Positions 34,346 to 43,780 of a stretch of 64,000 nt of DNA are shown here, in pieces. This stretch comes from Peribacillus muralis (GTDB taxonomy: Bacteria > Bacillota > Bacilli > Bacillales > DSM-1321), in the NCBI RefSeq assembly GCF_001645685.2, contig NZ_CP017081.1, positions 23,646 to 87,645 on the forward strand, in the 5' to 3' direction. A program made the translations under genes and the position numbers. How positions within the stretch are numbered: position 1 is the stretch's first letter; each line of letters opens with the position of its first letter. The notes below the pieces were generated by a model. The model did not search any database. It saw only the letters and a program-made list of their open reading frames with translations, and was not told where the DNA came from.

Positions 34346-34546
34346 ATGGATAAGGTAAAACTTTATTTAAATTATCGAAAGAAATCATATCTTTTAAACA
34401 CTGCACTTTTTATGGCAGGTTTCATTTTTGTTATATGTATATTTGGACCGCCGAAGTATTATGTTGTCCCCATTTTATCAATGATAACGGCTTATGGTTT
34501 TTTAGAGTTTGTAGAATATAAACGTTGGAAAAAAGAAAATTATTGA
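34346..34546 (+). CDS. Small two-helix membrane protein, 66 aa
   Basis: ATG after AAAGGAAAG. Helices at about residues 17-35 and 37-54 are joined by GPPKYYV; a basic N-terminus and a charged tail (EYKRWKKENY). No family recognised. In its own slot between repeats. Confidence 0.6.
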   Translation: MDKVKLYLNYRKKSYLLNTALFMAGFIFVICIFGPPKYYVVPILSMITAYGFLEFVEYKRWKKENY

Positions 34547-34560
34547 GTTTAGCATCCTCA

Positions 34561-34640
34561 ACTAACTGGTGCTTTAATTCATTAAAAGGGGGTGCTTCGG
34601 CAGCTCTTTTTCTTATGGAACACGGGGCAGGTTAATTGCA
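34561..34640 (+). repeat. Array repeat copy
   Basis: ACTAACTGGTGCTTTAATTC, AAAAGGGGGTGCTTCGGCAG with CTCTTTTTCTTATGG, then AACACGGGGCAGGTTAATTG. Confidence 0.88.
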
Positions 34641-34775
34641 TGACATATTATTTGTTTTATCCACGTGCGTTGATACTTAAAAGCACTAATCACACGCAGC
34701 AGGCGTAGCGATCAAATGGAGTTACTGAACGGTTCATTATACACATGGAATTGCACAAAGTGTGGAATTTTTCTT

Positions 34776-34856
34776 GACAACGCTGTCATGGAAAACTTCT
34801 TTCGGTTAAAGACTGAATTGCATGAATATCCATTATTACAACCATCAACGAATTAA
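34776..34856 (+). mobile_element. IS3-family transposase remnant
   Basis: DNAVMENFFRLKTELHEYPL is the conserved segment of the IS3/IS150 integrase that carries the catalytic Glu (here in MENFF). It ends at TAA 34856. Nothing else of the element is recognisable, so it is a fossil. Confidence 0.75.
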
Positions 34857-34865
34857 AGTGTAGGT

Positions 34866-34901
34866 AAAAGGCATGAGCTCGGTGAATTCAGGGTTCATGC
34901 C
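34866..34901 (-). terminator. Terminator of the HxlR-family gene
   Basis: GGCATGA (34870-34876) and TCATGCC (34895-34901) pair; on the minus strand the stem is followed by TTTTAC. It lies 48 bp after the regulator's stop codon. Confidence 0.6.
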
Positions 34902-34948
34902 CTCAAGGCTGCCTGACTAACTTTTTGGATTCGCTTCATAAAGGCAGT

Positions 34949-35299
34949 TTATTTACTCGCTCTTTCGTTCGATTTTTGTCTTTTATGCAATGTATGCTTT
35001 GTTCCCCATTCATGCATTGCGTGTAAGATTGGTTCCAAGCTCCTGCCGTATTCAGTGATCGAATATTCCACTTTAGGAGGAACCTGTGGATAGACAACAC
35101 GCTGAATAATATCTTCGTTTTCTAACTCACGTAATTGATTAGTCAACATTTTTTGCGTGATTCCAGGCATTCTTCGTTTTAATTCACTGAACCTTTGAGT
35201 ACCGTTCGTAAATAAATGCAATAAGATAATTGGTTTCCATTTCCCGACTAATATGCTTAAAGCATCTTCGACACGACATGATTCTGGTTCTATATTCAT
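34949..35299 (-). CDS. HxlR-family winged-helix regulator
   Basis: 116 residues after AAAGGAG. CRVEDALSILVGKWKPIILL, LFTNGTQRFSELKRRMPGIT and QKMLTNQLRELENEDII are the standard HxlR helices and recognition region; Cys at residue 8 is the conserved redox/electrophile-sensing Cys of the family. It is divergent from the flavin monooxygenase gene, and the same box occurs before both that gene and the FMN reductase gene, so it likely controls both in response to quinones or other electrophiles. Confidence 0.92.
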   Translation of the reverse strand: MNIEPESCRVEDALSILVGKWKPIILLHLFTNGTQRFSELKRRMPGITQKMLTNQLRELENEDIIQRVVYPQVPPKVEYSITEYGRSLEPILHAMHEWGTKHTLHKRQKSNERASK

Positions 35300-35331
35300 C
35301 CTAATTGCTCCTTTAGTATCTTTTTCTATAC

Positions 35332-35355
35332 TATACCACTTTTAAGTGCGTACTT
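35332..35355. promoter_or_regulatory. HxlR operator candidate 1
   Basis: TATACCACTTTTAAGTGCGT followed by ACTTT, with the palindrome CACTTTTAAGTG. It lies in the gap between the divergent HxlR and monooxygenase genes and recurs at 36559. Confidence 0.65.
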
Positions 35356-35462
35356 TTTAATATGACCATTATGCGTAATAATAACATCAAAAGGAAATCT
35401 AAAAGCATTTTTTTATATAGGAGTAAGGAAAGATCATGATATGAACGAGAGGGGTTTGCCTT

Positions 35463-36527
35463 ATGAACAAGAAAAATCAAAGTAAGTTTGAATTTGGTGT
35501 CTATACGTTTGGAGAACTGATTCGGGATCCTATTACCGGAAAAGTCATTTCTGCGGAAGAGCGTATTCAAAATATCATGAAGACAGCGAAGCTGGCTGAT
35601 GAAGCTGGGGTGGATATTTTTGGTTTAGGGGAACATCATCGTTTGGATTTTGCGGTTTCAGCGACACCTGTTGTGTTAGCAGCGATTGCACAAGCAACAA
35701 AAAATATCCGATTGGCCAGTGCTACAACTGTATTAGGTACAGCAGATCCTGTAAGAGTATTCGAAGACTTTTCGACATTAGATTTAATTTCAGGTGGCCG
35801 TGCGGAAATTATGGCAGGTAGAGGATCATTTATCGAATCGTTCCCTCTTTTTGGCTATAATTTGGATGATTATCATGAACTTTTTGAAGAGAAATTACAA
35901 TTGTTACATGAATTAAATAATAATGAACGTGTTACATGGCAAGGAAAGTTTCGTTCGCCGCTAAATAATAGCGAGATTGCACCTAGACCAAAACAAAATA
36001 AGATTCCCATTTGGAGAGGAGTGGGGGGAACCCCTGAAAGTGCAGTTCGGGCTGGGCAGGCTGGTCTTGGAATGGCACTCGCCATTTTAGGAGGTAATCC
36101 TCTTTATGTAAAACCTTTAGTGGAAGCCTATCGTCAAGCTGGGATTTCGGCAGGACACGCAGAAGAGGACCTGAAAATTGCAATCACAAGCCATGGCTAT
36201 ATTGGCAAGACGGCAGAACAGGCTGTGGATGAATTTCACCCATATTATTCGAATTATATTGGATCGATGGCAAGAAGAAATATTCCTAAAGAGCAAGTGG
36301 CAGCAGCTGTCTCTAAAAACGATGCACTTGCTGTTGGAGGTCCTGAAGAAATCATTGAAAAGATCCTTTATCAATATGAATTATTTGGGCATGAACGCTT
36401 TATAATGCAGCTTGATATTTGTCAGCCGGTTTCCCAGGTTGAAAGTGCGATCGAATTATTAGCGACTAAAGTAATGCCAGTAGTAAGACGGGAAATTGAA
36501 AAACAAAAAAATGAAGCAGTTAATTAA
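35463..36527 (+). CDS. LLM-class flavin-dependent oxidoreductase (luciferase-like)
   Basis: 354 residues. FGVYTFGELIRDPITGK at the start (about residues 11-27), DIFGLGEHHRLDFAVSATPV (about 51-70) and GGRAEIMAGRGSFIESFPLF (about 110-129) are typical of the single-subunit luciferase-like monooxygenases with an (alpha/beta)8 barrel that use reduced FMN. Substrate unknown. The FMN reductase gene 98 bp downstream can supply the flavin. Both are preceded by HxlR-type boxes. Confidence 0.92.
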   Translation: MNKKNQSKFEFGVYTFGELIRDPITGKVISAEERIQNIMKTAKLADEAGVDIFGLGEHHRLDFAVSATPVVLAAIAQATKNIRLASATTVLGTADPVRVFEDFSTLDLISGGRAEIMAGRGSFIESFPLFGYNLDDYHELFEEKLQLLHELNNNERVTWQGKFRSPLNNSEIAPRPKQNKIPIWRGVGGTPESAVRAGQAGLGMALAILGGNPLYVKPLVEAYRQAGISAGHAEEDLKIAITSHGYIGKTAEQAVDEFHPYYSNYIGSMARRNIPKEQVAAAVSKNDALAVGGPEEIIEKILYQYELFGHERFIMQLDICQPVSQVESAIELLATKVMPVVRREIEKQKNEAVN

Positions 36528-36556
36528 CGAACCTAAACCAATTTTTAATGCCCACT

Positions 36557-36580
36557 AGTATACCACTTTAAATGGTTACC
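36557..36580 (+). promoter_or_regulatory. HxlR operator candidate 2
   Basis: GTATACCACTTTAAATGGTT then ACCTTT is closely similar to 35332-35355 (TATACCACTTT-AA-TG-GT-AC). It is placed 46 bp before the FMN reductase start. Confidence 0.65.
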
Positions 36581-36625
36581 TTTATAAGTGATGATTAATA
36601 ACATTGAGAGATAGGATGATAGTAA

Positions 36626-37180
36626 ATGACAAAAATCGGTATTTTAGTTGGTAGCTTACGAAAAGAATCTTTTTCTAAAAAAATCGCATCGAATGTTGCA
36701 GCTTTGTTTCCCGAGGGATATGAAACAGAATGTATCGAAATCGGAAATCTCCCATTCTATAATCAGGATGATGATGGTGAAAATAATGTCCTACCAGAAT
36801 ATACGGCATTTCGTTACAAAACGAAGCAATTTGATGCTTTTTTATTTGTAACTCCTGAATATAACCGTTCTGTGCCAGCTGTATTAAGTAATGCAATGGA
36901 TATAGGTTCACGTCCTTATGGAGCGAGTGTTTGGAATGGTAAACCAGCAGCAATTATTAGTCAATCACTTGGTAATTTAGGTGGGTTTGGTGCAAACCAC
37001 CATTTACGTCAAACACTTGTATGCTTAAATATGCCAGTGGTTCACCAACCGGAAGCTTATTTGAGTAACGCGGCAGCTTTGCTGGATGAAAGCGGGAAAA
37101 TTAAGAATGAAGGAACTGTTCAATTCTTACAATCATTTGTCGATACGTTTATAGATTTAATTCAGAGATATCAAGTGTAG
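36626..37180 (+). CDS. NADPH-dependent FMN reductase
   Basis: 184 residues. Flavodoxin-like fold: GILVGSLRKESFSKKI (residues about 5-20) binds the FMN phosphate, LFVTPEYNRSVPAVLSNAMD (about 73-92) is the FMN-side motif, and SLGNLGGFGANHHLRQ (about 113-128) is the third conserved loop. It likely provides reduced FMN to the neighbouring LLM enzyme or reduces quinones/azo compounds. Own promoter region with an HxlR-type box. Confidence 0.92.
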   Translation: MTKIGILVGSLRKESFSKKIASNVAALFPEGYETECIEIGNLPFYNQDDDGENNVLPEYTAFRYKTKQFDAFLFVTPEYNRSVPAVLSNAMDIGSRPYGASVWNGKPAAIISQSLGNLGGFGANHHLRQTLVCLNMPVVHQPEAYLSNAAALLDESGKIKNEGTVQFLQSFVDTFIDLIQRYQV

Positions 37181-37220
37181 TTTTATCCAGCAAACGGTCC
37201 CGATTGTAAAACATGAAGTA

Positions 37221-37271
37221 AAAGGGCGATACATATTAATCATATCTAATATGTATCACCCTTTATTTTTT
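37221..37271 (+). terminator. Strong Rho-independent terminator
   Basis: AAAGGGCGATACATATTA (37221-37238) pairs with the segment 37247-37264 with a single mismatch, followed by ATTTTTT. Ends the monooxygenase/reductase unit. Confidence 0.88.
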
Positions 37272-37477
37272 ATGGCTGTTGGTAGGACCCTTGTGACATA
37301 TGTCGCTGTAATTCTTTAGAAAATAATTGTTTTTCATCAGAAATTGATAGATTCATACAAAATCGCCATCCTTTCTTTCTATTTCTACAAATAGGTTAGG
37401 CATTTTTTGATTTTAAAGGTGGAATTCTATGGTGAATCATATATAAGGTAAAATCAATTATAGGTAATAATTGATAT

Positions 37478-37805
37478 TTAATCGATATTAGAACTTATTA
37501 CTTTATATTTATCTTCTTTTGCAACATCTATAATTGCAACAATCTTTTTTTGTTCATTATTCAGCTCATGTCCTTCGATCCAAACTTTATATCCCATTTC
37601 TCCCGTTACTCCAACTTCAGTTATAACAACATCTAAATCTTTTTCTTTTTGAAAATATTCAATAGCCGTTTCCTTTGCTTTTTCTCGAGTTTTTGGAAAT
37701 TCTTTCTCACTTAATGGATCTATCGTTGTTAATGAAATGTAAGAGACAAAACCAATAATAATTAATGTTATGGTAGAAAGTCCAACTAATAATTTTTTTA
37801 TTCAT
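37478..37805 (-). pseudogene. Short secreted/anchored protein (possibly DUF3139), frameshifted after the start
   Basis: ATG at 37805 has AGGA upstream, but an A7 run (37793-37799) throws the frame. With one A removed it reads MNKKLLVGLSTITLIIIGFV, then FPKTREKAKETAIEYFQKEK and ends VISSNID at 37478, about 108 residues: one N-terminal helix and an outside domain. The conserved-looking downstream frame argues for a recent or artefactual one-base insertion. Confidence 0.55.
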
Positions 37806-38067
37806 TTTCATCCTGGTTTTAGCCAAATATAATAATCATTCCTCTAACTATCCTCTAATCTTTAACTTAATTAATCTATTATGGAATTCTAGATTTTTCT
37901 TATGGAACAATCGCCAATTCTTGAATAAGAGGAAAGGGGAACGACGGAGTTTTGTAGAAATAATAAAAATGAATAAATTTTTTTACTCTCCATATCTTTT
38001 TAAGAAGGAAAAACGTTAGTTAAATGAAAGGTATTTTTACACTCTATAAAATGAATGGGGGAAAACG

Positions 38068-39114
38068 ATGAAGGTCCTAATATTAGGAGGTACTCGTTTT
38101 TTAGGAAAAGCTTTGGTAAAAGAAGCATTGAAAAGAGGTCACGAAGTTACATTATTTAATCGCGGTACCAATAAAGAGATATTTCCTGAGATTGAGCAGC
38201 TGACTGGTGATAGAGACGGTGATGTTTCACTCCTGGAAAACCGGAAATGGGATGTTGTAATGGATACGTGCGGACTTGCTCCGCATCAAATCAAAAAAAT
38301 TGCGACTGTACTTGGGGATAACGTCGAGCATTATACCTATATCTCAAGCATCTCTCTTTATAAGGATTGGATTCCCCTCAATATTACGGAAGACTATGAT
38401 TTACAATCGATGCCTCCGAATGATAAGTTGAAAGACGTTGAAGAAGGGAAAATTTCTCCCTATGAGTATTACGGTGCGTTGAAGGTACTTTGTGAAGCTG
38501 AAGCGGAAAAGCATTGGCCGGGGCGTGTGTTGCATGTTAGAGCAGGGCTGCTTGTCGGACCGTTTGACTATACGGATCGGCTCTCGTACTGGGTTCAGCG
38601 TGTGGCACAGGGTGGAAAAGTATTGGTGCCGGGACGTACAGATCGTCCTGTTCAATTGATTGACGTAAAAGATATAGCAACATGGGTATTCAATATGGCA
38701 GAAAGCAGAAAAAAGGGCACGTTTAATGTTACAGGTCCCAATTATAAATTGACAATGGAAGAGCTATTAAACACCTGTAAAGCTGTCACAAACAGTGATA
38801 CCGAATTTGTCTGGGCAGAAGAACAGTTTATAGTGGAGCACAAAGTTGAGCCATGGACGGAAATGCCTTTTTGGATTCCTGAACACTTCCCGTTAGAAGG
38901 AGAAACAGAACCGTGGAAAGGATCTTTTTCCATCAGCATAGAAAAAGCTATTAAAGCTGGTCTTTCCTTCCGGACTCTTGAAGATACTATTTATGATGTG
39001 TATCAATGGGAAAAAGCGAGACAGGATACAGATCGAAAAACAGGGATATCACTGGAAAGAGAGCAAGAGCTGCTGGAGGCTTGGTTCCAAAAAGAAAAAA
39101 AGGAGACATGGTGA
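38068..39114 (+). CDS. NAD-dependent epimerase/dehydratase-like (extended SDR) protein
   Basis: 348 residues. N-terminal nucleotide-binding motif GGTRFLGKALVKEALKRGHE (residues about 7-26), an acidic turn GDRDGD, YISSISLYKDW (about 93-103) and YYGALK (about 134-139) in place of YxxxK. The C-terminal half has VRAGLLVGPFDYTDRLSYWV and DRPVQLIDVKDIATWV, typical of an atypical extended SDR. Substrate probably a nucleotide sugar or isoflavone-like compound; unknown. Single gene with GGGGGAAAACG before the ATG. Confidence 0.88.
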   Translation: MKVLILGGTRFLGKALVKEALKRGHEVTLFNRGTNKEIFPEIEQLTGDRDGDVSLLENRKWDVVMDTCGLAPHQIKKIATVLGDNVEHYTYISSISLYKDWIPLNITEDYDLQSMPPNDKLKDVEEGKISPYEYYGALKVLCEAEAEKHWPGRVLHVRAGLLVGPFDYTDRLSYWVQRVAQGGKVLVPGRTDRPVQLIDVKDIATWVFNMAESRKKGTFNVTGPNYKLTMEELLNTCKAVTNSDTEFVWAEEQFIVEHKVEPWTEMPFWIPEHFPLEGETEPWKGSFSISIEKAIKAGLSFRTLEDTIYDVYQWEKARQDTDRKTGISLEREQELLEAWFQKEKKETW

Positions 39115-39196
39115 GGGGGTTATGCCCACCATGCCAATCTCATTCAAGGGAAAATGCATCCTGTATATTTAATTATTCTCATTGATATTCTTCATC

Positions 39197-39270
39197 AATC
39201 GGGGCGATTCTTTAATGAGAATCGCTTTTCTTGATGAACTAACGGGGCAGGATGGATCTACAAGCGTAGT
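39197..39270 (+). repeat. Array repeat copy (upstream hairpin plus 3' box)
   Basis: CGGGGCGATTCTTTAATGAG and AATCGC form a clean hairpin, then GATGAACTAACGGGGCAGGA, followed by the AAGCGTAGTG motif. Confidence 0.88.
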
Positions 39271-39356
39271 GTCTTGGGACTGTTACATTTTGATATTAAT
39301 AGAGTATTCCTATAAAATGATTTAAAAATGGTACTGATATTACCAGGAGGATTTTT

Positions 39357-39533
39357 ATGGCGAAATATATCTCGATTTCTTTATTAATATTTATTGGCTG
39401 CTTTATCTTGTTATTGGCATTACTTCCTGTCTTAGAAGATGTTATGATTTCATTTTCATGTATTTTTCTTTTGCTGTTATCTATAATTATTTCTTTATTA
39501 GTTAGGATTGTTGAATTACTCAAGAAAAAATAA
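39357..39533 (+). CDS. Small two-helix membrane protein, 58 aa
   Basis: ATG 6 nt after CAGGAGG. MAKYISISLLIFIGCFILLL and FSCIFLLLLSIIISLLVRIV are the helices; a Lys-rich tail (ELLKKK) ends it. Too short for usual cut-offs. No family recognised. Located between two repeat copies. Confidence 0.65.
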   Translation: MAKYISISLLIFIGCFILLLALLPVLEDVMISFSCIFLLLLSIIISLLVRIVELLKKK

Positions 39534-39619
39534 AATATATAAAAGAATTTCAATGAGTTGGAGCTGTAAAAATAATACTATTTGTTACACAGTTTGTGTC
39601 TACTCAACAATATGTTATA

Positions 39620-39674
39620 GAACTGACGGGTGCTTGGTTGGGTAGTCTTCTGCAGAAGGCTCTCTTTTTTTATG
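39620..39674 (+). repeat. Array repeat copy with altered terminator stem
   Basis: GAACTGACGGGTGCTTGGTT, stem AGTCTTCTGCAGAAGGCT with a T8 run; the 3' box is missing. Confidence 0.8.
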
Positions 39675-39831
39675 AAAAAATGTGATATTTATTGTTTACT
39701 TATCGAATACTCAATCGTTCATAGTGTAGGAGGGGGGCATGGATGAACAAATAAATCTGTACTTAAATGAAAAATTGAAGGCTGTGTGTGTCCCATATTT
39801 GTTATGTTAAAGAAAAGAAAGGGGATTTGAA

Positions 39832-40575
39832 ATGAGAATTTTTGATGCACATTTTCATATTATCGATTTTGATTTTCCGATCATCGAAAACCAAGGATAT
39901 ATGCCACCTAGCTATGCTGTAGAAGATTATCAAAATGAAACTGCTGATTTAAATGTATTGGGTGGAGCGATTGTATCCGGGTCATTTCAAGGTTTTGACC
40001 AAGAATATTTATTGAAGGCCCTTAAACAAATGGGATCAACATTTTGTGGCGTTACGCAATTACCTTTTACGGTGACGGACGAAGAAATCATACGTTTAAA
40101 TAAAAATGGGGTAAAAGCACTGCGTTTTAATATAAAACGAGGCGGTTCAGAAGATTTATCGAAGTTCGATTACTTTGCCAGGAGAGTATTTGATTTAGTG
40201 GGGTGGCATAGCGAGCTTTATATTGATTCAAAAGCGTTACCAGAAATTTCATCAACTATTGTAAAATTACCTGCGATTTCAATTGACCATTTAGGATTAT
40301 CTGAAGAGGGATTACCTCATTTATTAAAGCTGGTGGATAAAGGCATTCGAGTTAAAGCCACTGGTTTTGGCCGTGTAGAATTGAATATTGAGAATGCCTT
40401 AAACTCAATTTATGATAGTAACCCAGACGCTCTTATGTTCGGAACAGATTTGCCATCTACAAGGGCGAAAAGACACTTTGAGTATGCAGACATTGAATTG
40501 ATTCAGCGTCTTTTTGATGAAAAAGCTACAGAAAAAATATTGTACACGAATGCATTAAAATGGTATTTTAAGTAA
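39832..40575 (+). CDS. Amidohydrolase-related (TIM-barrel) hydrolase
   Basis: 247 residues. FDAHFHIID (residues 4-12) holds the HxH metal motif, ISIDHLGLSEEG (about 149-160) a further His, and LMFGTDLPSTRAK (about 202-214) the conserved Asp, as in amidohydrolase-2/PDC-hydrolase proteins. It probably cleaves a lactone or decarboxylates an acid; substrate unknown. AAAGGGG precedes the ATG. Repeats lie on both sides. Confidence 0.88.
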   Translation: MRIFDAHFHIIDFDFPIIENQGYMPPSYAVEDYQNETADLNVLGGAIVSGSFQGFDQEYLLKALKQMGSTFCGVTQLPFTVTDEEIIRLNKNGVKALRFNIKRGGSEDLSKFDYFARRVFDLVGWHSELYIDSKALPEISSTIVKLPAISIDHLGLSEEGLPHLLKLVDKGIRVKATGFGRVELNIENALNSIYDSNPDALMFGTDLPSTRAKRHFEYADIELIQRLFDEKATEKILYTNALKWYFK

Positions 40576-40622
40576 CCCGACTTCATTGATTTAGAATGAA
40601 AATTGTAAGGTGTGTGAGCGCA

Positions 40623-40684
40623 CTTAAACTAACGGGGTGCTTTACTTCAATAAGGGAGTTGGTTTGGCAGCTCTTTTTTCTTAT
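40623..40684 (+). repeat. Array repeat copy (5' box and terminator)
   Basis: AACTAACGGGGTGCTTTACT, AAGGGAGTTGGTTTGGCAGC with a T7 run. The 3' box is absent. Confidence 0.85.
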
Positions 40685-40783
40685 ATCTTAAAATGCTTGA
40701 TGTTTATGTGCATTACTTTTTTGTCAGTGTGGATTTTAGGGTTCCCTAATATGGGTTTAACTGTATAAAAAGTGACTGTTTAA

Positions 40784-40827
40784 AAAAGGCATCGTTCGCT
40801 CAAAAAATTGAGTAAACGATGCCTTTT
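40784..40827. terminator. Bidirectional terminator
   Basis: AAAAGGCATCGTT (40784-40796) pairs perfectly with AACGATGCCTTTT (40815-40827), with an inner CTCA/TGAG. The T run works for the minus-strand lipoprotein gene and for readthrough from the left. Confidence 0.85.
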
Positions 40828-40970
40828 GATTCACATGGACTTTTCCAATGGCCTCTTACATTTAAGCTGGTAATATGTTTTTCAAACTAGCAATAAGTTG
40901 TAGTAAAAGCAGCCAACCAAGGATTCAGTCTCTTGGAAGAATGCCTCATGAAAAATATGCAATTAAAATG

Positions 40971-43277
40971 TTACTTTTCCGGGGTATAAATAGTTTTACT
41001 ATTTCCATCAATAATTAATAGTGATTTCCCCGGTATTTTATCGCCTTTAAAGTTAAATTCATCATCTGAAAAATTGGCTACTACACTCAATTCTTTACCG
41101 TATTCTGTCATTTGGACTAATCTATCGTCTGATATGATTTTAAAATCTGTCATTTCTTCCGTTATTGCTTTTTTACTGAAATTAGACCATACCTCAGAAT
41201 GTCTTACTATTGTTTCTTTATGTTTTTCCCACTCGTGTTTATCAATATGATATAAGGGAGGTACATTATAAAGTACTTCATACAGCATCCTATTGGATAT
41301 TTCATCTTCTATTTTTAAAGTTCCCCATCCCCACCAATAAGTCGTAATCACTGAATCGTTGTAGACCAACTTATACAATGGGATAGTGTAGTTTGTATCC
41401 AAAAACAGCTTCTTGTACTTATCTTTTAAAGGTATTTGTTTAGAAAATAATTCGGGTACTCCGCCAGTACTCGAATAATATCTTCCTACATAATACTCAC
41501 TTTCTTTGTTTCTCGCCATATCTTCATCCATCCAAGAAAATGATGGCGTTTCTATTCCATGTGCAAAAGCAACAGTTTTGTTTGCAAAATCATTGCCGCC
41601 TTCAGTTCCAACTACCATTTTCCATTCTTTTTGCAGATATTCAATTCTCTTGATTCTTGCTTGGATATCTTCCTCTTCAGTAGTTACATGTTCTGGAGAA
41701 TAGTCATCGTAGATCTCCCCAGTACCATCCGTGTCTAAAAACCATGAGTTAAATGCTAAGCCCGTATTTAAAATTGAAGTTACTCTTTCTTTTACACTAG
41801 GCATTGCAAGTGTCGGATTCAACTTTCTACCTTGACCTTGGAATCCTTCGATCTTGTTCCCATCTTTATTGGTGACAGTTGCATTCTCATAAAGTGAAGT
41901 ATCTTTAAACTTAGCAGTTTCCCATTTCTCTTTACCTGGTTCGTGGATTGAATGATACGAATCATAAGTGCCAATTAAATAGCCCATATCGTTTACTTCT
42001 TTTACTAACTCCGGTTTAATAAATCCTTCTTGCCAGTCATCTAAACCAATCCACATATTTTCTAGCCCAGAATCCTTCATATCCTTTATCACATCTACAG
42101 TATTTGCATCTGCCCACTGCTCTATTGGATCAACTGCATTTCCAAGTACGCTTTTTAATAATCTCTTATTTAGGTCAATTAATTCAACAGCATTTATATG
42201 GTCTATTCCTTTGTTCAATAATTCCTGTGTTTTTTTATCTGCTTCAGTAAAAATTTCTGGATTATAGAATTCTTTTAGCTGAAGTAAAGCACTTAAGCCT
42301 TTGACAATTCTATTTTTAGTATATTTGTCTACATAGTCTAAGTTATTTAAATCATTAAAGGCCGATGAAAGTTCTGAACCATCCTCAACTTTAGTATTTA
42401 GTAACCTCTGAATCCATGATTTCAGTTTTTCAGGGATAGCGTCTCTCAGTATAGCCCATTCTATATTTTCCTCTGAAATCACAGTTCTATCCCAAAAATA
42501 AGCATGTGGGGCACCATAAAGCTTTTCAATATTACTATTTTCTTCCGTCTTTTCGCCCAAGGTTTTGAAGTCCCCTTGTTCAACCAAATAATTTTTATAG
42601 GTCTTTGCAACATCTACTGGATCTTTTTTTGTTACATATATTCTAAAACCATATTCCTTCTGTTCGTTAATGGCTGGAAATTCATGATTAAAAGTAAACT
42701 CAATATCATTTTTTGTCTTAAAATTAACTTCACTATTATAAGGATTTTTAATTATATAGACTAGTGAATACTCACTTTTTTCAACTGCAAAAAACTGCAT
42801 AGAAAAAGCCTCAATCACCTTCATTTTTTCTTCACTTAAATATTCTTTCCAAATAGAATCATTGCTTGGAATATACTTCCCTTGATTTAACGGGAGCATA
42901 TATCCATCACCTTTCACTTTCGGCCACGCGAACATGTTATCTCCATCTTTGTTAGATATTATGGATACATCTACATAATCATCTTTTTTTTCAATTTCAA
43001 CATCAATTTCCTTTTCTAAATAGCTCCAGGTAATAGTATCTCCACTGTCTTCTAAATTTGAAACCTCCATTTTTTCCAGTGGTTCCGATGCTTTTTCAAT
43101 AGTTCCATTGGACTCTACCTCAAACGCTAAAGTTTCTGGATCCACACTAAAGTTAAAGTCTAAATTATCTATTTGTGAATGGACCTCTTTGCTAGGTATA
43201 TTTTTGTCGTTCACACAGCCGGTAAGAACACTCGTTGCAATTGTAGCAATTAACATGATTGATAGTATTTTTTTCAT
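40971..43277 (-). CDS. Lipoprotein glycoside hydrolase, GH101-like
   Basis: 768 residues from the ATG at 43277 (GGAGGTG upstream); an ATG at 43292 is weaker. Signal peptide with lipobox LTGC (Cys about residue 21). An N-terminal beta-rich part (about 30-240) is followed by a TIM-barrel-like part with NMWIGLDDWQEGF, YLIGTYDSYHSIH and FLDTDGTGEIYDDY, then a beta-rich tail from about 650. The Asp-rich barrel strands resemble endo-alpha-N-acetylgalactosaminidase-type (GH101-like) enzymes of unknown substrate. It is a single gene on the minus strand without array repeats beside it. Confidence 0.7.
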   Translation of the reverse strand: MKKILSIMLIATIATSVLTGCVNDKNIPSKEVHSQIDNLDFNFSVDPETLAFEVESNGTIEKASEPLEKMEVSNLEDSGDTITWSYLEKEIDVEIEKKDDYVDVSIISNKDGDNMFAWPKVKGDGYMLPLNQGKYIPSNDSIWKEYLSEEKMKVIEAFSMQFFAVEKSEYSLVYIIKNPYNSEVNFKTKNDIEFTFNHEFPAINEQKEYGFRIYVTKKDPVDVAKTYKNYLVEQGDFKTLGEKTEENSNIEKLYGAPHAYFWDRTVISEENIEWAILRDAIPEKLKSWIQRLLNTKVEDGSELSSAFNDLNNLDYVDKYTKNRIVKGLSALLQLKEFYNPEIFTEADKKTQELLNKGIDHINAVELIDLNKRLLKSVLGNAVDPIEQWADANTVDVIKDMKDSGLENMWIGLDDWQEGFIKPELVKEVNDMGYLIGTYDSYHSIHEPGKEKWETAKFKDTSLYENATVTNKDGNKIEGFQGQGRKLNPTLAMPSVKERVTSILNTGLAFNSWFLDTDGTGEIYDDYSPEHVTTEEEDIQARIKRIEYLQKEWKMVVGTEGGNDFANKTVAFAHGIETPSFSWMDEDMARNKESEYYVGRYYSSTGGVPELFSKQIPLKDKYKKLFLDTNYTIPLYKLVYNDSVITTYWWGWGTLKIEDEISNRMLYEVLYNVPPLYHIDKHEWEKHKETIVRHSEVWSNFSKKAITEEMTDFKIISDDRLVQMTEYGKELSVVANFSDDEFNFKGDKIPGKSLLIIDGNSKTIYTPEK

Positions 43278-43313
43278 GTATTGCACCTCCATAACCAGTG
43301 TAATCCCGGTGTG

Positions 43314-43433
43314 TTACACGAATGTCACAAAAAACACTAACCTATTATTTTTCAATTCAAGTCCAAAGTCTACATTGTGCTGCTTCAAAATGGTCTTGAT
43401 GATCGGTAAGCCCAAACCTGTACCAGATATTTA
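43314..43433 (-). pseudogene. Histidine kinase C-terminal fragment
   Basis: GTGLGLPIIKTILKQHNVDF is the G2 ATP-lid motif and final helix of a sensor kinase, followed by a short strand and a stop at 43314. The rest of the kinase is absent, so this is the scar of a lost two-component system upstream of the lipoprotein gene. Confidence 0.75.
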
Positions 43434-43622
43434 AACAAAAGAAATCACCATTTTTATGAAAAGCTAGATTATATAAAAATAGGTGAAGTACAAGTTACTG
43501 AAAAACTCCAGTGAAAAAAATTATAAGATTATTTATGTTTTTCTTCTCTTCTATTAGATCTGTCTTTAAGTTGTAGTGGCAACTTATTCCGATTTCTAAA
43601 AAAAATTGTGAAGGATTGTACT

Positions 43623-43687
43623 TAAACTAACGGGTGCAATAGCTGAAGATCGGAGCTGTCTGAAGGAAGCTTTCCTATGGAACTATC
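43623..43687 (+). repeat. Array repeat copy (5' box, worn terminator)
   Basis: AACTAACGGGTGCAATAGCT, CGGAGCTGTCTGAAGGAAGC with TTTCCTATGG, then AACTATCA. The 3' box is cut short. Confidence 0.85.
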
Positions 43688-43780
43688 ATTCAAAATAACA
43701 CATGTGTTTCTCATGAAACTTTTTCCATTTCCATTCTTGATATATAATGAATAGGGAATAATCGTTATGGGAGGTAAAAA

